From: Neopestalotiopsis rosae
Lineage: Eukaryota; Ascomycota; Sordariomycetes; Amphisphaeriales; Sporocadaceae
Reading direction: 5' to 3'
Length of the DNA stretch: 64,000 nt
Assembly (NCBI GenBank): GCA_023078685.1
Contig: JALGAS010000003.1
Span: forward strand, 1,860,001 to 1,924,000
Under the pieces are notes generated by a model. It was not told the origin of the DNA. It searched no databases and saw only the letters and a program-made list of their open reading frames with translations. Positions 11,639-23,371 of the stretch are shown here, piece by piece (the first letter of the stretch is position 1; each line of letters begins with the position of its first letter). Both the position numbers and the translations under genes were made by a program.

Positions 11639-13854
11639 ATGGCTTCAGAACCGGTCACGTCAGACCTAGCCGCCGCGGTGCAGTGGGGGGATTTCGATGA
11701 TGAGGGCGTCTTTCAAGATACTCGAAGACATGCCATGGCCGAAAACTGCAACAATTTTGTTCTCGAGTTTGGCGCAAGTCGTGCTCGTGTCGTTCGCGAC
11801 CTCAGCAAAGACCAGTTTGAGGTTCTGCTCGGCGAGCACCACAGAGATGTTGACCATCCGATTCGATGGATGTGAGTTCCATCGCTCATGAGCGCTTACT
11901 CCAAATGAACAATGGCTAATGATATTGAATAAAGCAACATTTGGGACACCAGCGCATCCGAGGACGTTGTCCAAGTCATCGGGCAGAAATACGCCTTTTC
12001 TCAGAGACTAATCTCACTCATGAAGAATGGCAAGGCCATGCAACAGCGTGCCAAGCAGCAAGGCCGCAAGAGGAAGATTGCTGCTTCAAGCAACAGGAAC
12101 CAATTTACTTCGAATTCAAGGAGGCAAAAACCTGTCGTTACTAGCCAGCAGACCGACGTTGAAAAGGGTCCTGTGAATGACGACTCTTCAACATCTAGTC
12201 CTGGAGTCCCAGACAAGAGCACCCCTTCACTTCTGGATGAAGAACTTGAACTTTTCTACTTACTCAAAAATACCGTCAATTACTTCTCCATTGACCATAC
12301 TGACAAAGGTTCGCATTGCAGCCGTTTCTCAACATATGGAAAGATACTAATTTTCTACTATATAGCACTTTGTATTGGTGACCATTGGCTGTACCAACGT
12401 CCAGACACGAACAACCTGCGAACTGATATCAATGAGAACTTCCTTCCACCGAAGCACTGGCTTTGGCTAGTCTTGTGCGATGACCGTAAGTTTCTCAGCT
12501 ATTACAACATCATTCGTGCTAATTTCTAACAATCCAAGATACTGTCATTACGTTGAACGAGAGCCCAGACCTAGAAGCTGCGCCAAAGGGGCGCGAGGGT
12601 GAAGCAGGCGATTGGAAACAGGAACTGCTGAAGAACATGCGTGCCAACTGTCTCGATGTTTTAATACAGCAATCGAAACACGGCATGAGCGAGTACGAAC
12701 AGCGGCCGCTCTCTCAAAACTCAATCAGGCAAGCATGGAGCAAGACCCTGGAGCGTTCAGGCAAGCCCTCGCTCAGTAGAATCAACTCGGATGTGGGCCC
12801 CGTAGAGTCAAGTCCAGACACAACTCTCGAGGACGATGCCACCAGCAGTCTCTTCTATTACCTTTTCGAAGACTATTCAGCTGCCGGTCCGCTAAAGGAA
12901 GCGGGCAGAATACTTGATGATCTTGTGAGCTTCTCCTGCGGATACATTGACCACAATCGTCGACTAACAATGTTTACAGGGTCCTAAAGTTCTTGGCAGC
13001 GCCGTACGTGAACTATCTACTTTCATCACCTATTAGTCTCAAGTTCTAACAACGATTTACTAACATTCGTGGCAAAATGATAGGAGCGAAAGAGCCGTGT
13101 CAAGAGCCGCGATATCATCAAACCTCTCCATCTCCTCAGCAAAGATTTGCGGACGCTCAAGCACCTCTTTGAGAACTACATGATTGTCATTGGCAAGATC
13201 CTAGCCGCCACGCGGAGACCAGGCACGGCGCCATCACTAGATCACATGCACACCTCTGTCCTGGTCAGCTCCGACTCGAACCTCTCCGAGTCCATGCTCT
13301 TAGAAACCAACCCCGAGCGCAAGGTCTTCCTCACAGCCTCGGCGCTACAGCGGTTCGATCGTTTGCGAGACCGGCTCAAAGGCGTCATGCTCAACACCAT
13401 CGACGGGCATTTTGAGGAGATCACTGCGCTTCAAGAAACTGCAAGTCTAGCCCATCATCATCCCGGCAAATGTATCTATTCAACAAAAGTTACTAATTAC
13501 TGACCATTAATGCAACTATAGTACTTCAACCTGACGCAACAAAAGGACTCGACGGCGACGGCGCGCCTGACGCGCAGCGCCACCCTGCTGGCCAAGCTCA
13601 GCGTCTTCTTCCTGCCCGTCGGCTTCATCACGGCCTTCTTCTCCATCCAGATCGAGGACATGTACATTTGGTGGACCGCCTCGACCTACTGGATCACCTT
13701 TGGCATCACCATTGGCGTCTCCTTTCTGAGCCTGACCTTTTTCGGCCGCATGCTCATGTTCTTTAGCGACGTGCTCGACGAGTGGTCCGACGCCTTTTCC
13801 GGCACGATACGTTCGGCCTTGGGGGCCGGTCGCTATGACGATGACGATGAATGA
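11639..13854 (+). CDS. CorA-like membrane protein (divalent-cation transporter superfamily, non-GMN)
   Basis: Seven exons: 11639..11871, 11935..12308, 12366..12485, 12539..12924, 12980..13003 (24 nt), 13084..13440 and 13522..13854, giving 608 residues. The N-terminal cytosolic part has DHPIRWINIWDTSASEDVV and a lysine/arginine-rich linker. The centre contains FLPPKHWLWLVLCDDHTVI, and the long helical region ends in FERLRD-like segments (RFDRLRDRLKGVMLN). Two C-terminal membrane helices follow: LAKLSVFFLPVGFITAFFSI and YWITFGITIGVSFLSLTFF. This is the layout of CorA-type channels, but the loop reads QIEDMYIW and lacks the GMN signature, so Mg2+ transport is not assured. Intron 6 (13441..13521) uses a GC donor (GCAAGT). 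The tail is acidic (DDDDE). Confidence 0.86.
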
Positions 13855-14346
13855 TTTGGAAAAAATTTTTTTTTTCTTCTTCACTTTCAAACACTGCTAG
13901 TTGGGGAAGAAAGGTGCAGCTGACTTCGGACTGGAGCTTCGCCATTCTAGCTTTTCTTTTTTTTTTTTTTATCAAAGGGAAGGATGGTTGAATCTCATTC
14001 GGTGCCATAACGGCTATATATATATACCCAATAACAATCTTGCATAGCTTTATAGATATGTATAGCTTTTGTATATAGCGTGGTAATGTTTCAGGGCCTT
14101 CCAAACATGAGATATCCAGGCCACTACGAGATATAGGGTAATTCAATTTTGCAATTAATGCGCTGAGCAATATATGATCTGGTATCAAAGAACTATAATG
14201 ATAATGGCCATCATGAAAACCCCCCTATATGACCAGTATATATGCAAGTTCAAACGAGAGAATTAATCAAAAATGGGGGAATAGCATATAAATCTTGCAG
14301 AACGCCGAAAGCCTTGCCATATTCTGGCGGCATGAAACCCGGTTCC
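13855..14346. other. AT-rich convergent intergenic region
   Basis: About 0.5 kb between the convergent CorA-like gene and the zinc-finger gene. It has T-runs (13863-13874 and about 13955-13970) and TATA repeats near 14010-14080, consistent with 3' untranslated DNA of both genes. No coding frame is recognised. Confidence 0.5.
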
Positions 14347-17300
14347 TTACTCCTCCCCTTTATCCGAATCCAACTCCATTTTATCCTCGTTGCCTCCTCG
14401 TTCGGCCAGCTCCGAGGCAGAAGCGGCAATGTCTTTAACCTCATCGGCGTTGTAATCCGTCGCAGTCTTGACAACAATTTCCGACAACTCGTCGCCCAAT
14501 TTTGGCGGCGGACTGGTATCCTTTGATTCCGTCTTGTGTGGTGAGATGGAGGCCGAGTCTCGCGGTGGTTTGGGGGTCGTTGGTACGCTGGGCAAGGGCA
14601 CACATATTAGCTTCCTGGATTTTTTTCCTCACATATGAAATTTCCATACAAGACTCGCAGAAGCAGGGATAATGAAGGGGAAACCTTGGAGGTACTTACA
14701 CAATCACGTTGAGCACACAGTCGTCAAGGTGCTCGTAGAATTCCTGCGCGGTCGAGAACCGGGCTTGGCAAATGGAACAGCGGGCGTCGCCGGCTCGCGA
14801 GGAGCCGCTGCCCGTCATGATCATCTTGCGACTGTTTGGCGGCGTCTGCTCAACATTGTGGACGGCAGTCAGATGTCGCTTGAACACGTCGGCCCGGTTG
14901 AATGCCTTTTCGTACGCGGTACCCGGACCCGGGCAAAAGGGGCAGACCATGGTTCCTTTGTAGTGCGTCAGGGCGTGACGGTTCTTGTCGTACTTGCGCG
15001 CAAAGCCCTTTATGTGGTATTCACATGTCTCGATAGGACACTTCTCGGGACGTTCCTCTTGATGTGTCAGCATGTGCGCCGCGAGATCCTTGAAGACCCT
15101 CCCGCAATCCGGATGAGGACATCGGTTCCGATTGTCTTCGACTTTGGGAGTAATTGGACTGCTGTGCATGGTGCTCTCTAATGATGAAGGGACCATCGAA
15201 GACCCTATTGACGGAGCTATCAATTGTCCATGCCCTTGGGGCAAAGGTGCTGGTGCCAGGCGCGGTGCCTCGGAAAAGGAAGGTTGCCTTGGCAAGGGAT
15301 ACTCCTCAATCATTCTGATGTCGTTATCTTCGTCTCCGCTAGAGTCGTCGTTGTTCTCATTCACGTCGATAGACTGCCGTACTTCCACCATCCAGTCCTT
15401 TAGGATCGTCATTGGGGGCCAATCCCCGCTAGCCTTGCCGCCGCGGTGCGGATTAAAGTGAGCTCTCCGCAAATGTGCTGCTGCGTTGTAGTAGGCGCCA
15501 TAGCGCTTCCGTGTGACACACGCTTTGCACTTCATAAGAGGCACTGCCGGTTGCAGCGCGCCAGCGCTGTGATTCTGCGGATCCGTACAAACCCATCTCT
15601 TGACCAGCGCGGCATGCTTGGCGTCATTGTGCCTTCGTAGCTCATGCTCACCGCGAAAGCCTTCCGGATACTCGTTGCATTTGTTGCAAAACACACGACG
15701 TAACGGTGGTCGTTGATAAGAGGTCCTGAGTTTTGTGGGAGAAGCCAATCCCCTTGATATAGCACGAGTGAATGCCGGGCTTTCTCCCACGGTATGTCTC
15801 CTTGCTGATTCAACACCAAAGGCAGGTGGCGCCAAATCAATCCCGTCCCGGGGGCCCCAGGCCTCAATAGATTGCCACTCTGGCGCCGGTTTTACCAGTG
15901 TCTCTACGGCCTGACCCGGAGCAATTGCAGGCTGATAAGAAACCGTTCGATACACAGGCGTTCGTTGTCTGAAGAAACCATTAAATCCTGAGTTATCAGC
16001 CAGGTAGCCACTACCAAGGCCCAGCAGGAAATCCCTGGTGGAATTAATACCCCAAGCTCCCCAGAGCTCTCTTCGAAGTGTGTCGTTTGTGCTTGTGAGC
16101 AATGAATGATCATTCCCATCTATATCTTGCGGCAACTCGTCGAGCATCATTGGCGAGGACCAAGCAAACACACTGACAAGAACTTTATATACGCTATGCA
16201 TAGTCAGCGCACCGTTGGAGAAAGGTGGTCCGCTCATGGAAGAAGCTGCTTCGTTGCGGCTCGACGTTGAGACGAGATCTGCCAAGATCGTCCGAATGAT
16301 GCTGAAAATACACAACGAGAAGAACGTAGCCAACCAACTCTTCGGATCCGATGGCACTCGGCGTAGCGTACTACTCTCGAATGACTGGAGAAACTGTGTC
16401 ATGCAATTATACAGTAGCCTATTTCGGCTGTCATAGTCCATATCGTCGGGCAGAAGCTGGGCATTCGAAATGTTCACATCTGTCCTGATGGAGGGTTCGG
16501 GTTGCTGTAGGTCATAGAAGAGAATCTCTCTCAGAAGCAATTTCGCCCGGTATAGTACTGGGAAGTCTTGTCTCTCAGCCTCGCGACTCCTTGACAAGAA
16601 TCCACTCAGCTTGAATATACTCCAAAATGGGAAGGCAACGCTCTCAACGTTCCAACTTGCTGCTAGAACCTTGAGCACTGGAGGGGAGCCATCGACCGGA
16701 TCCTTTGCAAATGCGGCAGCCGTGGGATTCGCTATTGGCAACGTAGCCAAATCCTCAGTCCACCAAAACCCATCGTTGAAATCAAGATGGGTCTTAGCTA
16801 GTTGAGCCATGGCAGGATTGATGATATAAGTACGTTCGAGATAGTCGTTCATGGTGCGCCTTCGAGCCATGGGTGAGGTGATTGGGGTTTGTACTTGCCT
16901 GGGCGACAACAGTTCTGGCAACATATGGTCAGCCAAGGCCGCCAAGGATGTCCTTTGGCATCCCAGGACATGCCAAAAGTCGTCCATCGAAGAGACAGGC
17001 GGTTCAAGGCAGAAATGACAGTTGTCATGGGAGTCGCAGGGCTTTGCTTGAACTTTGCAGCGCAAGCACGGCCCTGACTCGCGCGGAAGCCTCAGCTCGC
17101 CAATAGACTCGAGACGCCCGTACCCAACACGGCTTCTCTTCAGGGGGGGAAGAAGCGGGTCGACTTCCGAGTCCACAGACGCCCTCTGTTGTATTGGTAG
17201 TTCATGCGTAAGCCCAAAGCCTGCAAGCGATCCACGCCGGTCTCGCGGCTGGTTCACGGTGACCAAGGGTGGCAAGGTTGCCGGGACCGTGAGACGGGGC

Positions 17301-18177
17301 AGAGCCACCGGCGGACTCTTATGAAGCTGGTCCGAAACGAAGGATCGCGCCGGCAGCGGATCGGGAAATGATACTGTTCCAACACTGCCAACAGAGATGC
17401 CCGAATCCCCCCGGACGGGAGACCGATGCTCTCTAAGGTGGCGATCCCGGTCATCTGGGCTGGAGAACCCGTATATATAGTTGACACAGCGGTCATCCCA
17501 GCATTTATAAGACGCTTGTTTTCGTGATAAGAGCGGCAGCGATTCTCTCATCCTCCAGCTGCGAAATACCGGATCATAATGGGAGATGTTTTTATCGATC
17601 CATGAGCCAAATTCGAAGGGTGCATCGTCCTGAACATATGACTTCAGGGTTTCAAGCAGCTTTGGGTCATGTATATCCACGCCTAATGACAAGATGTGGG
17701 TTTAATTTCGTGTATTTTCTCTGCACAGTATGGAAGAAGCCTACCTCGGTCTATCAACAAGCTCTCTATGCATTCACATTGGTATTGCAGCGCTCGAGCT
17801 TCTTCGACCTCTGACAGAATTGGTGCTGTCGCTGAAAGGTCTTTTGGTTGACAAGGTGCTGTATGTCAGTAGGAGATACGGATGTCGTGTTATTGGCGTG
17901 TCTTTGGGGGGTAAATTATGTACTGACTCTGATTCTGAGCGTAAATTTCAAGTGCCCTCAGCTTGAGGCGTAGCATGCTACGCTCGAGATTTGAGTTTGG
18001 GGCATATTTGGCGGGAAGCAAAGCAGCAAGCTTTGCTTGGATATCGGCTTGTTGTTCAAATAATTGCTTGATAGTATGATCTAAGGCAGGGTTGAAAACA
18101 GAGGCAACCGGATTGTCGAGACCGCGAGAGCCGCGACGATCGTGTCGAGTCTCTCTCGACGATAGGTCGTCGGCCAT
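14347..18177 (-). CDS. Large multi-zinc-finger protein (Cys-rich plus C2H2 fingers)
   Basis: Exons 18177..17928, 17858..17745, 17682..14700 and 14587..14347 give 1195 residues. The donors are GTCAGT, GTAGGC and GTAAGT, and the phases agree at all junctions. An N-terminal helical region precedes a C2H2-like element CWDDRCVNYIYGF...HLREH (about 186-211). A compact cysteine module PCLRCKVQAKPCDSHDNCHFC follows (about 326-346). Further C-terminal fingers begin near 786 (FCNKCNEYPEGFRGEHELRR), 973 (CPHPDCGRVFKDLAAHMLTH) and 1086 (CSICQARFSTAQEFYEHLDD). The tail is acidic. It is probably a nuclear regulator; the target is unknown. The exon 1-2 joint is the weakest part of the model. About 5 kb of gene-free DNA lies upstream. 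Confidence 0.82.
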
Positions 18178-21100
18178 GCTCTTCCCGCCGCCTCACTCAC
18201 GCTCTCACACAAAATGCTTGCCCGGCTGCGCCAGGCCAAAGCTTGTTTGTGTGCGTGTGTAGGTAGGTAGGTGTGTGTGTGCCTCGCGCACTCACTCGCT
18301 CTCTACCTTCAATCACTCCACCACCTTGTTACTCACACATACAACATGTGAGAATAATAATGGGGGTCTTTGGTTGATAGACTGAAATGGACTAGCAGAG
18401 AAAAGATAGACAGTGATAAAAGTAATAGCATGCATCAACTGCGATAGGTCTTGCAGCGAGGTTCCTTCGGAGGCATGATCGACACCATATGTAAGCTGTT
18501 GCTACTAGGTGAGACGATAGACGGAGATTGATAATAGTATGTACGAAGTAGGTAGTAGGTAGGTAAGGAAAAAAGATAGTGAGGCGGTCAGGTATCGAAA
18601 CGCGCGCACTGCCTCATATCGGAACGACAGAGATGTGGCTGCAGATCTGACTGAACAAGGTGTGGGAAGCGCGAGAACATCTGACCTTTTTCTCAGTGGG
18701 GGTGTGGGAAGGGTAACTTCTTTTTTTTTTTTTCCCTCTCTGGCTTGTGTCCAGTCTCCGTACAGCAGCAAACTCTTTTTCTCTGTATTTCCCTCGCTAC
18801 CCTCTCGCTCTTTCCCTAACCCAGGTCCAACAGACGACTGCAGCGCTGAGAGAACCCTGGAAACTGGACGTCTGCGTAAAAATTGATTGGCGTAAGTCAA
18901 AACTCGCAACGGGCAAAGGTACCTGAACGTGACTCCATCCATACCTACTTTTTTACATTACCTACCTAGCAGCAGAGCCGGTAGGTGGGGCGTTAGTGGT
19001 TGCTCGCCTAGGTACGGCATGTGGTGGCCTTTTACTTGCAGTGCACGGTACCTAGATTGTATACCTAAACTACGATATACCTGGCAGAAATGCATATGGG
19101 CATGTACATACCTGGATATGTAAGCTACTGGGCATCATGAATGGACGTGTATCGTCCAGACATACATCAACAATGCCTGCCGTCGAGTCCTGACCTGCCT
19201 TGAGAATTACCTATGATTGCTGCAAGGGTCTGACTTGTTATGTGTGCTGGGGAGTTGAATGGGGGAGGGACAAGAAAAAAAAAAAGAGACATGGGGGGCA
19301 CCTGGGGCATTTGGGGCTGGCAACGGCAAGAGGTACCAAGGCGCCGTATATACTTTGATTCTTACAATATCTCACACGCACGTGTAGGTACTTGGATCTC
19401 ACTGCATACCTAGGCTAGGTCGGTAGATTACCTACATATCCATTTCCCAGCCTCAGACAAGGATCACGTATGGTAATCAGTCAATTGCTCCTCCCGTAGT
19501 CGGAGTGCCTCGGTGCTGAATGCCGACGTGCCTCTGTGGATCGAATGAACAGGTAGCCGGCGTCAACATGTGTGACAAAGTTGAGCCTTGGTACATACTC
19601 TTCAACTACTGCACTGCGCCCAGTGCCATGATTTCCTGTCTGGTCGGTAGAGTAAAGGTACTTTGCAGCCACTAGTCGGAGACGTCTGAGAGGAAGCAGC
19701 CTTGGTGGCCACTCGCAGTTTCCGCGCTTTCTCACAGCCAGCTGAAATACACATGGCAACTGCAAGAGAAAAGAAGGGAAAAAAAATCTACATCTTCATC
19801 AGCTAGAGACTGGAACACGACTACAGATTACTGCAAGATGTTTTTAATGCTTTGCGCAGTCCATCTTCCATTGAATTGCATAATTTCAGGCATCACCTAA
19901 TTTACTGTCGTAGTAGTTCAGTTCCGAGAATTCTTCAAAATCAGCTAGGTTGCTGGAAGGCAAGCTGGGAGGTAGGTATCACCACCCATGTTTTCAGCTG
20001 CTGCAAATCGACTTCTTGATATATTACCATCCTCACTGAGTGTACAAGCTTGATGAACAGGTTAAACCTTCGGGGTTTGCTTTGTTTATCGGTCTTTGAA
20101 AAAGACATCACCTCGCTCTCAGCTCTCTAGGATCTCTGAGAATCATCGGAGACAACTCCTTGTCTACCTTGACAGCGCGCAGGGAAAGGGCACAAGGCAC
20201 AACCCAGACCAGAGCTCCGTCTCCTCCCCGAGGATGGGGATGATGGGGTATTTCGGTAGGTACCTAGCTAAGTGAGCACTTCGTTGATAGGTAGATGGGC
20301 AGGGCAAGGTAGCTATCTTGGCCTCAACCTAACCTGTACCTCCATGATGGATCACACACCAGACACACACATTACACGCGCCACTCGCATACAAATCTCA
20401 CGTTGCGAATGCCCATGTAGGACGACGGGGTGGGATCAGCCACATGGAAACTTCGGTGCTAGCCCGTCTTTGGGGTGAGCACGACGCGGCAAGACGACAG
20501 CCCAGCAGCACTTGAGCTGCAGTGAGCTGTAGCCATGCAGTGTCAGTGGTCGAGCCGGACAAGAAATTTGGGAAAACGCTGGTCTCTGATTGGGGTCAGA
20601 CAATAAAGGCTCATGTCACTCTACCCCAGATCCAGGTTGCGCCCCGACCCTCTTACAGGCGGACGGTCTGGGGGCCTTGAACCTTGGGCTTTACGTACGG
20701 CCGGGCTTATGTCCGGCTGGTACGACCTCCTTGCGGCAGCCCAGCTCCTCAACGACACCGCTTTTATAGGGTTGTACAGCCGCCGAGCCCAGAGCAGGGC
20801 GGCGTGACGACTCGAGGCGGCTTCCCGCTGAGTGCTGCGTTAGCCTGCCGATGAACAGAGCTGTATGTACGCTTCATCAACAACTTGCAGATGCCGACTT
20901 GTTTGCACAAACCATAATCAGGTGGCATGGCCAATACCCCAAAGTCCATGTCTTCTTGAGATCAGCATATCCATATCCGTACCTTACCTAGGGTCTTTGG
21001 CACCATTGAAATTACAACCCCAGGAATTGGCATGTCACGGCAACGTCGCCCTGTTATCTGTGTGCGAACATCCAGTGATGAGCAGTAGCATGTAGTCTAG

Positions 21101-23274
21101 CTAGCTTCCAGATGCTCTAGACCGCCGACAAGTACCGGACCTTAAAAAGTTTACAGGCTGACGCCAAAACCTTTGCGGCAAAGGCGCCCCGGAGATCTAC
21201 GGTTGAGCTGACATGACCACTGGCGACTCATTGGCTCATGGAGTCTAGAAGGGAGGGAAAAGAAGACCACTGCGAGCTTCCTGATCGTGATCGCCGCGTT
21301 GCACTTCACCAAACGTCCGTCAAAGCTTGCGACCCCATTCGCCATTGCTCGAACCCCTCATTCACATCTTCGGCTAGGGAGCCCTGGCGCGGTGGTCTGG
21401 ATAATGTAATGTAGGTAGGTAGAATCGTGCCGCTGCGCACATCATCTTTGTCTTTGCGACTGGAGCAGCTGGGTCAGGTCAGCCTGCCCTCCTAAACTCT
21501 CTTTGCATCCGATAGTGTTCTAGGCGAGCGACCGAAGAGGAGGCTCTATGCCCAAGGGTCCGTCCGTCCCTTCTCGCAGCAGAGTGCGAGCCGAGGGGAG
21601 ATTATCCACACGCAGCAATTGCTGCACCACCGGCGGTGGTCGTCAGCACGCACCATCTACATCTACCCTGTAGACCCAGGTCTCTATGTGTGGTCCACCA
21701 CTAATAGCGTGCAGCCGTTGAGACTGCTAACCGGCGGGTGGGCGGGCAAGGCAGCGATAACGTCCGGCTAGAACCATTTACAACCCTTGCCGACCATCAC
21801 CCCCCTGCCCGCAGCAACATGATCCTGGAGTCTTAATAGGCCCTGATATTGGGGTTGATGATGAAGAAGAGCCGACAATGCCTTGCCTTGCCTCGCCTGT
21901 AACGTTGTTCGTCCTGTCCCTGCGCATCGAGCAGAATGAACCACGGTGATTCGATTCCTCCACACGCGGCTGGCTGGATACTCACCACCTACCACTCCTC
22001 GCGATATCTTGCAAACATGCACGAGATGCTCATGCTGCTCCCTACCGACGGCACACTCCGACTTTTCATCTTCAGCTGGCAGCGGGGGTATTTTCCACTT
22101 TCTTGGTATGGTGCAGGCTTGCGAAATTCGCGAAATGGCGCAAGCCACGGCCGCAGATCACCTCACGGGCGATTTCACTTTCGCATTTCAGCCCTATGCA
22201 ACTGCTTCGGGGGCTGCTGAGTTGAACATGTACTGACTCGCGCAACCATTCTTTCAATACACGGTATCGCACATGAGGATAAGACAGCCAAGCCGGCGGC
22301 AGCAACGGAAAGCACAGACCTTTGGCCGCATTCACTGTAGTATTGTGACTATACCTACATATTTGGAGGCTTCGCCGTCAATGTATGAAAGTGCATGTCG
22401 ACATGGAAATGCCCAAAGCCAACCAAGCACCGTGCCGTCGGCCTTTCGGACTCCAGGTGCCAGGTGGGCTCATGGTCTAGAAGAAGTGATTGCGCGTCGC
22501 CAAGAAGCCGTGCAGCATTGCAGAACTGCCAACCCCTCCACCTCTGACCATCGCTTACCTATCAACCGGACTCATTGGTTAGACTTGGTGAACGCGACTT
22601 TTTTTCTTACCTCTTTTACCTCTACGAATGGCCCCACATGCTCTCGGTTGGACGTTGCGATGGCACGAGCCTCGCAACTCCAGACAGCATTCCTGTGTAA
22701 GCGAAGACACTTATATTACTTGCTTACTGTATGTGTCTGGCCAACACGGCAACAATGGCTCGAATGCCGCTTATCCCTACTCACAACAGTGCCTTGAACT
22801 TGTTCAAGCTTTTATCAGTCTAGCCGTCGAGGGTAGTCCAGCTGTCCCAGTTGAGGCTGCGACAAGGCTGTATCGCTTGTTCCGCATCAGCCTTTTGATG
22901 ATACTTCGTCGTATCCTCTAAACAGCACCCGCGGCCCAGGCATACAATTTGTCAACTCACTTTCTAGTCAAGAAACATAATTTACCGCTCATACAGGAAT
23001 TGACAAGTCGATTTATTACATCAAGTTGTATCGCCAAAGTCGGAGCGGTTAATTTGCTATATATGTCGCCAACGACCACCTCGTGTTGAAGCTGCAAAAT
23101 TGGGGCCCACCATATATTCGTGGCCGACCTCAAGAAGAAGATGCAATATATCGATGGCTAGAAAGGTACATAGCCTACATACAGTATAGCGACTAAGACC
23201 TGAAAGTGGAAAATTTTGCAAAAATATCGAGTAATGAAATCACCTGAATGACTCATTCCTCGACAATGATGTGC
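18178..23274. other. 5-kb gene-free upstream region of the zinc-finger gene
   Basis: No open frame here resembles a gene. It contains a GT/GTAGG microsatellite (18248..18281), T-runs near 18720, and clusters of TACCTAGG/CCTACC-type motifs (18955-19075, 19379-19440, 20255-20275, 21411-21421). The size and position suit a long promoter and leader of a regulatory gene, or an unannotated non-coding transcript. I cannot decide between these from sequence. Confidence 0.5.
18248..18281. repeat. GT / GTAGG microsatellite
   Basis: A run of GTGT units with three GTAG units in the middle, 70-105 bp upstream of the zinc-finger gene's ATG. Simple-sequence repeat in the presumed 5' leader or promoter. Confidence 0.75.
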
Positions 23275-23371
23275 TCCCTCGAGCCGGATTTGAACCGGCG
23301 ACCTGTGGATATTCCTGGATTGGAATGGTATCAATTACAGTCCATCGCTCTGCCAACTGAGCTATCAAGGG
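23275..23371 (-). tRNA. tRNA-Tyr (GUA) with a 24-nt intron
   Basis: On the minus strand, 23371..23275 folds as a tRNA. The acceptor stem is CCCTTGA with TCGAGGG (one G-T pair) and the discriminator is A. The D arm is GCTC-AGTTGGCA-GAGC and the T arm is GCCGG-TTCAAAT-CCGGC. The anticodon GTA lies at 23338..23336. A 24-nt insertion begins one base after the anticodon (about 23334..23311), the canonical tRNA intron site. The anticodon stem is ATGGA with TCCAC, with a mismatch at the outermost pair. A T5 run about 50 nt downstream could end Pol III transcription. Eukaryotic tRNA-Tyr genes almost always carry such an intron, which supports the call. Confidence 0.95.
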
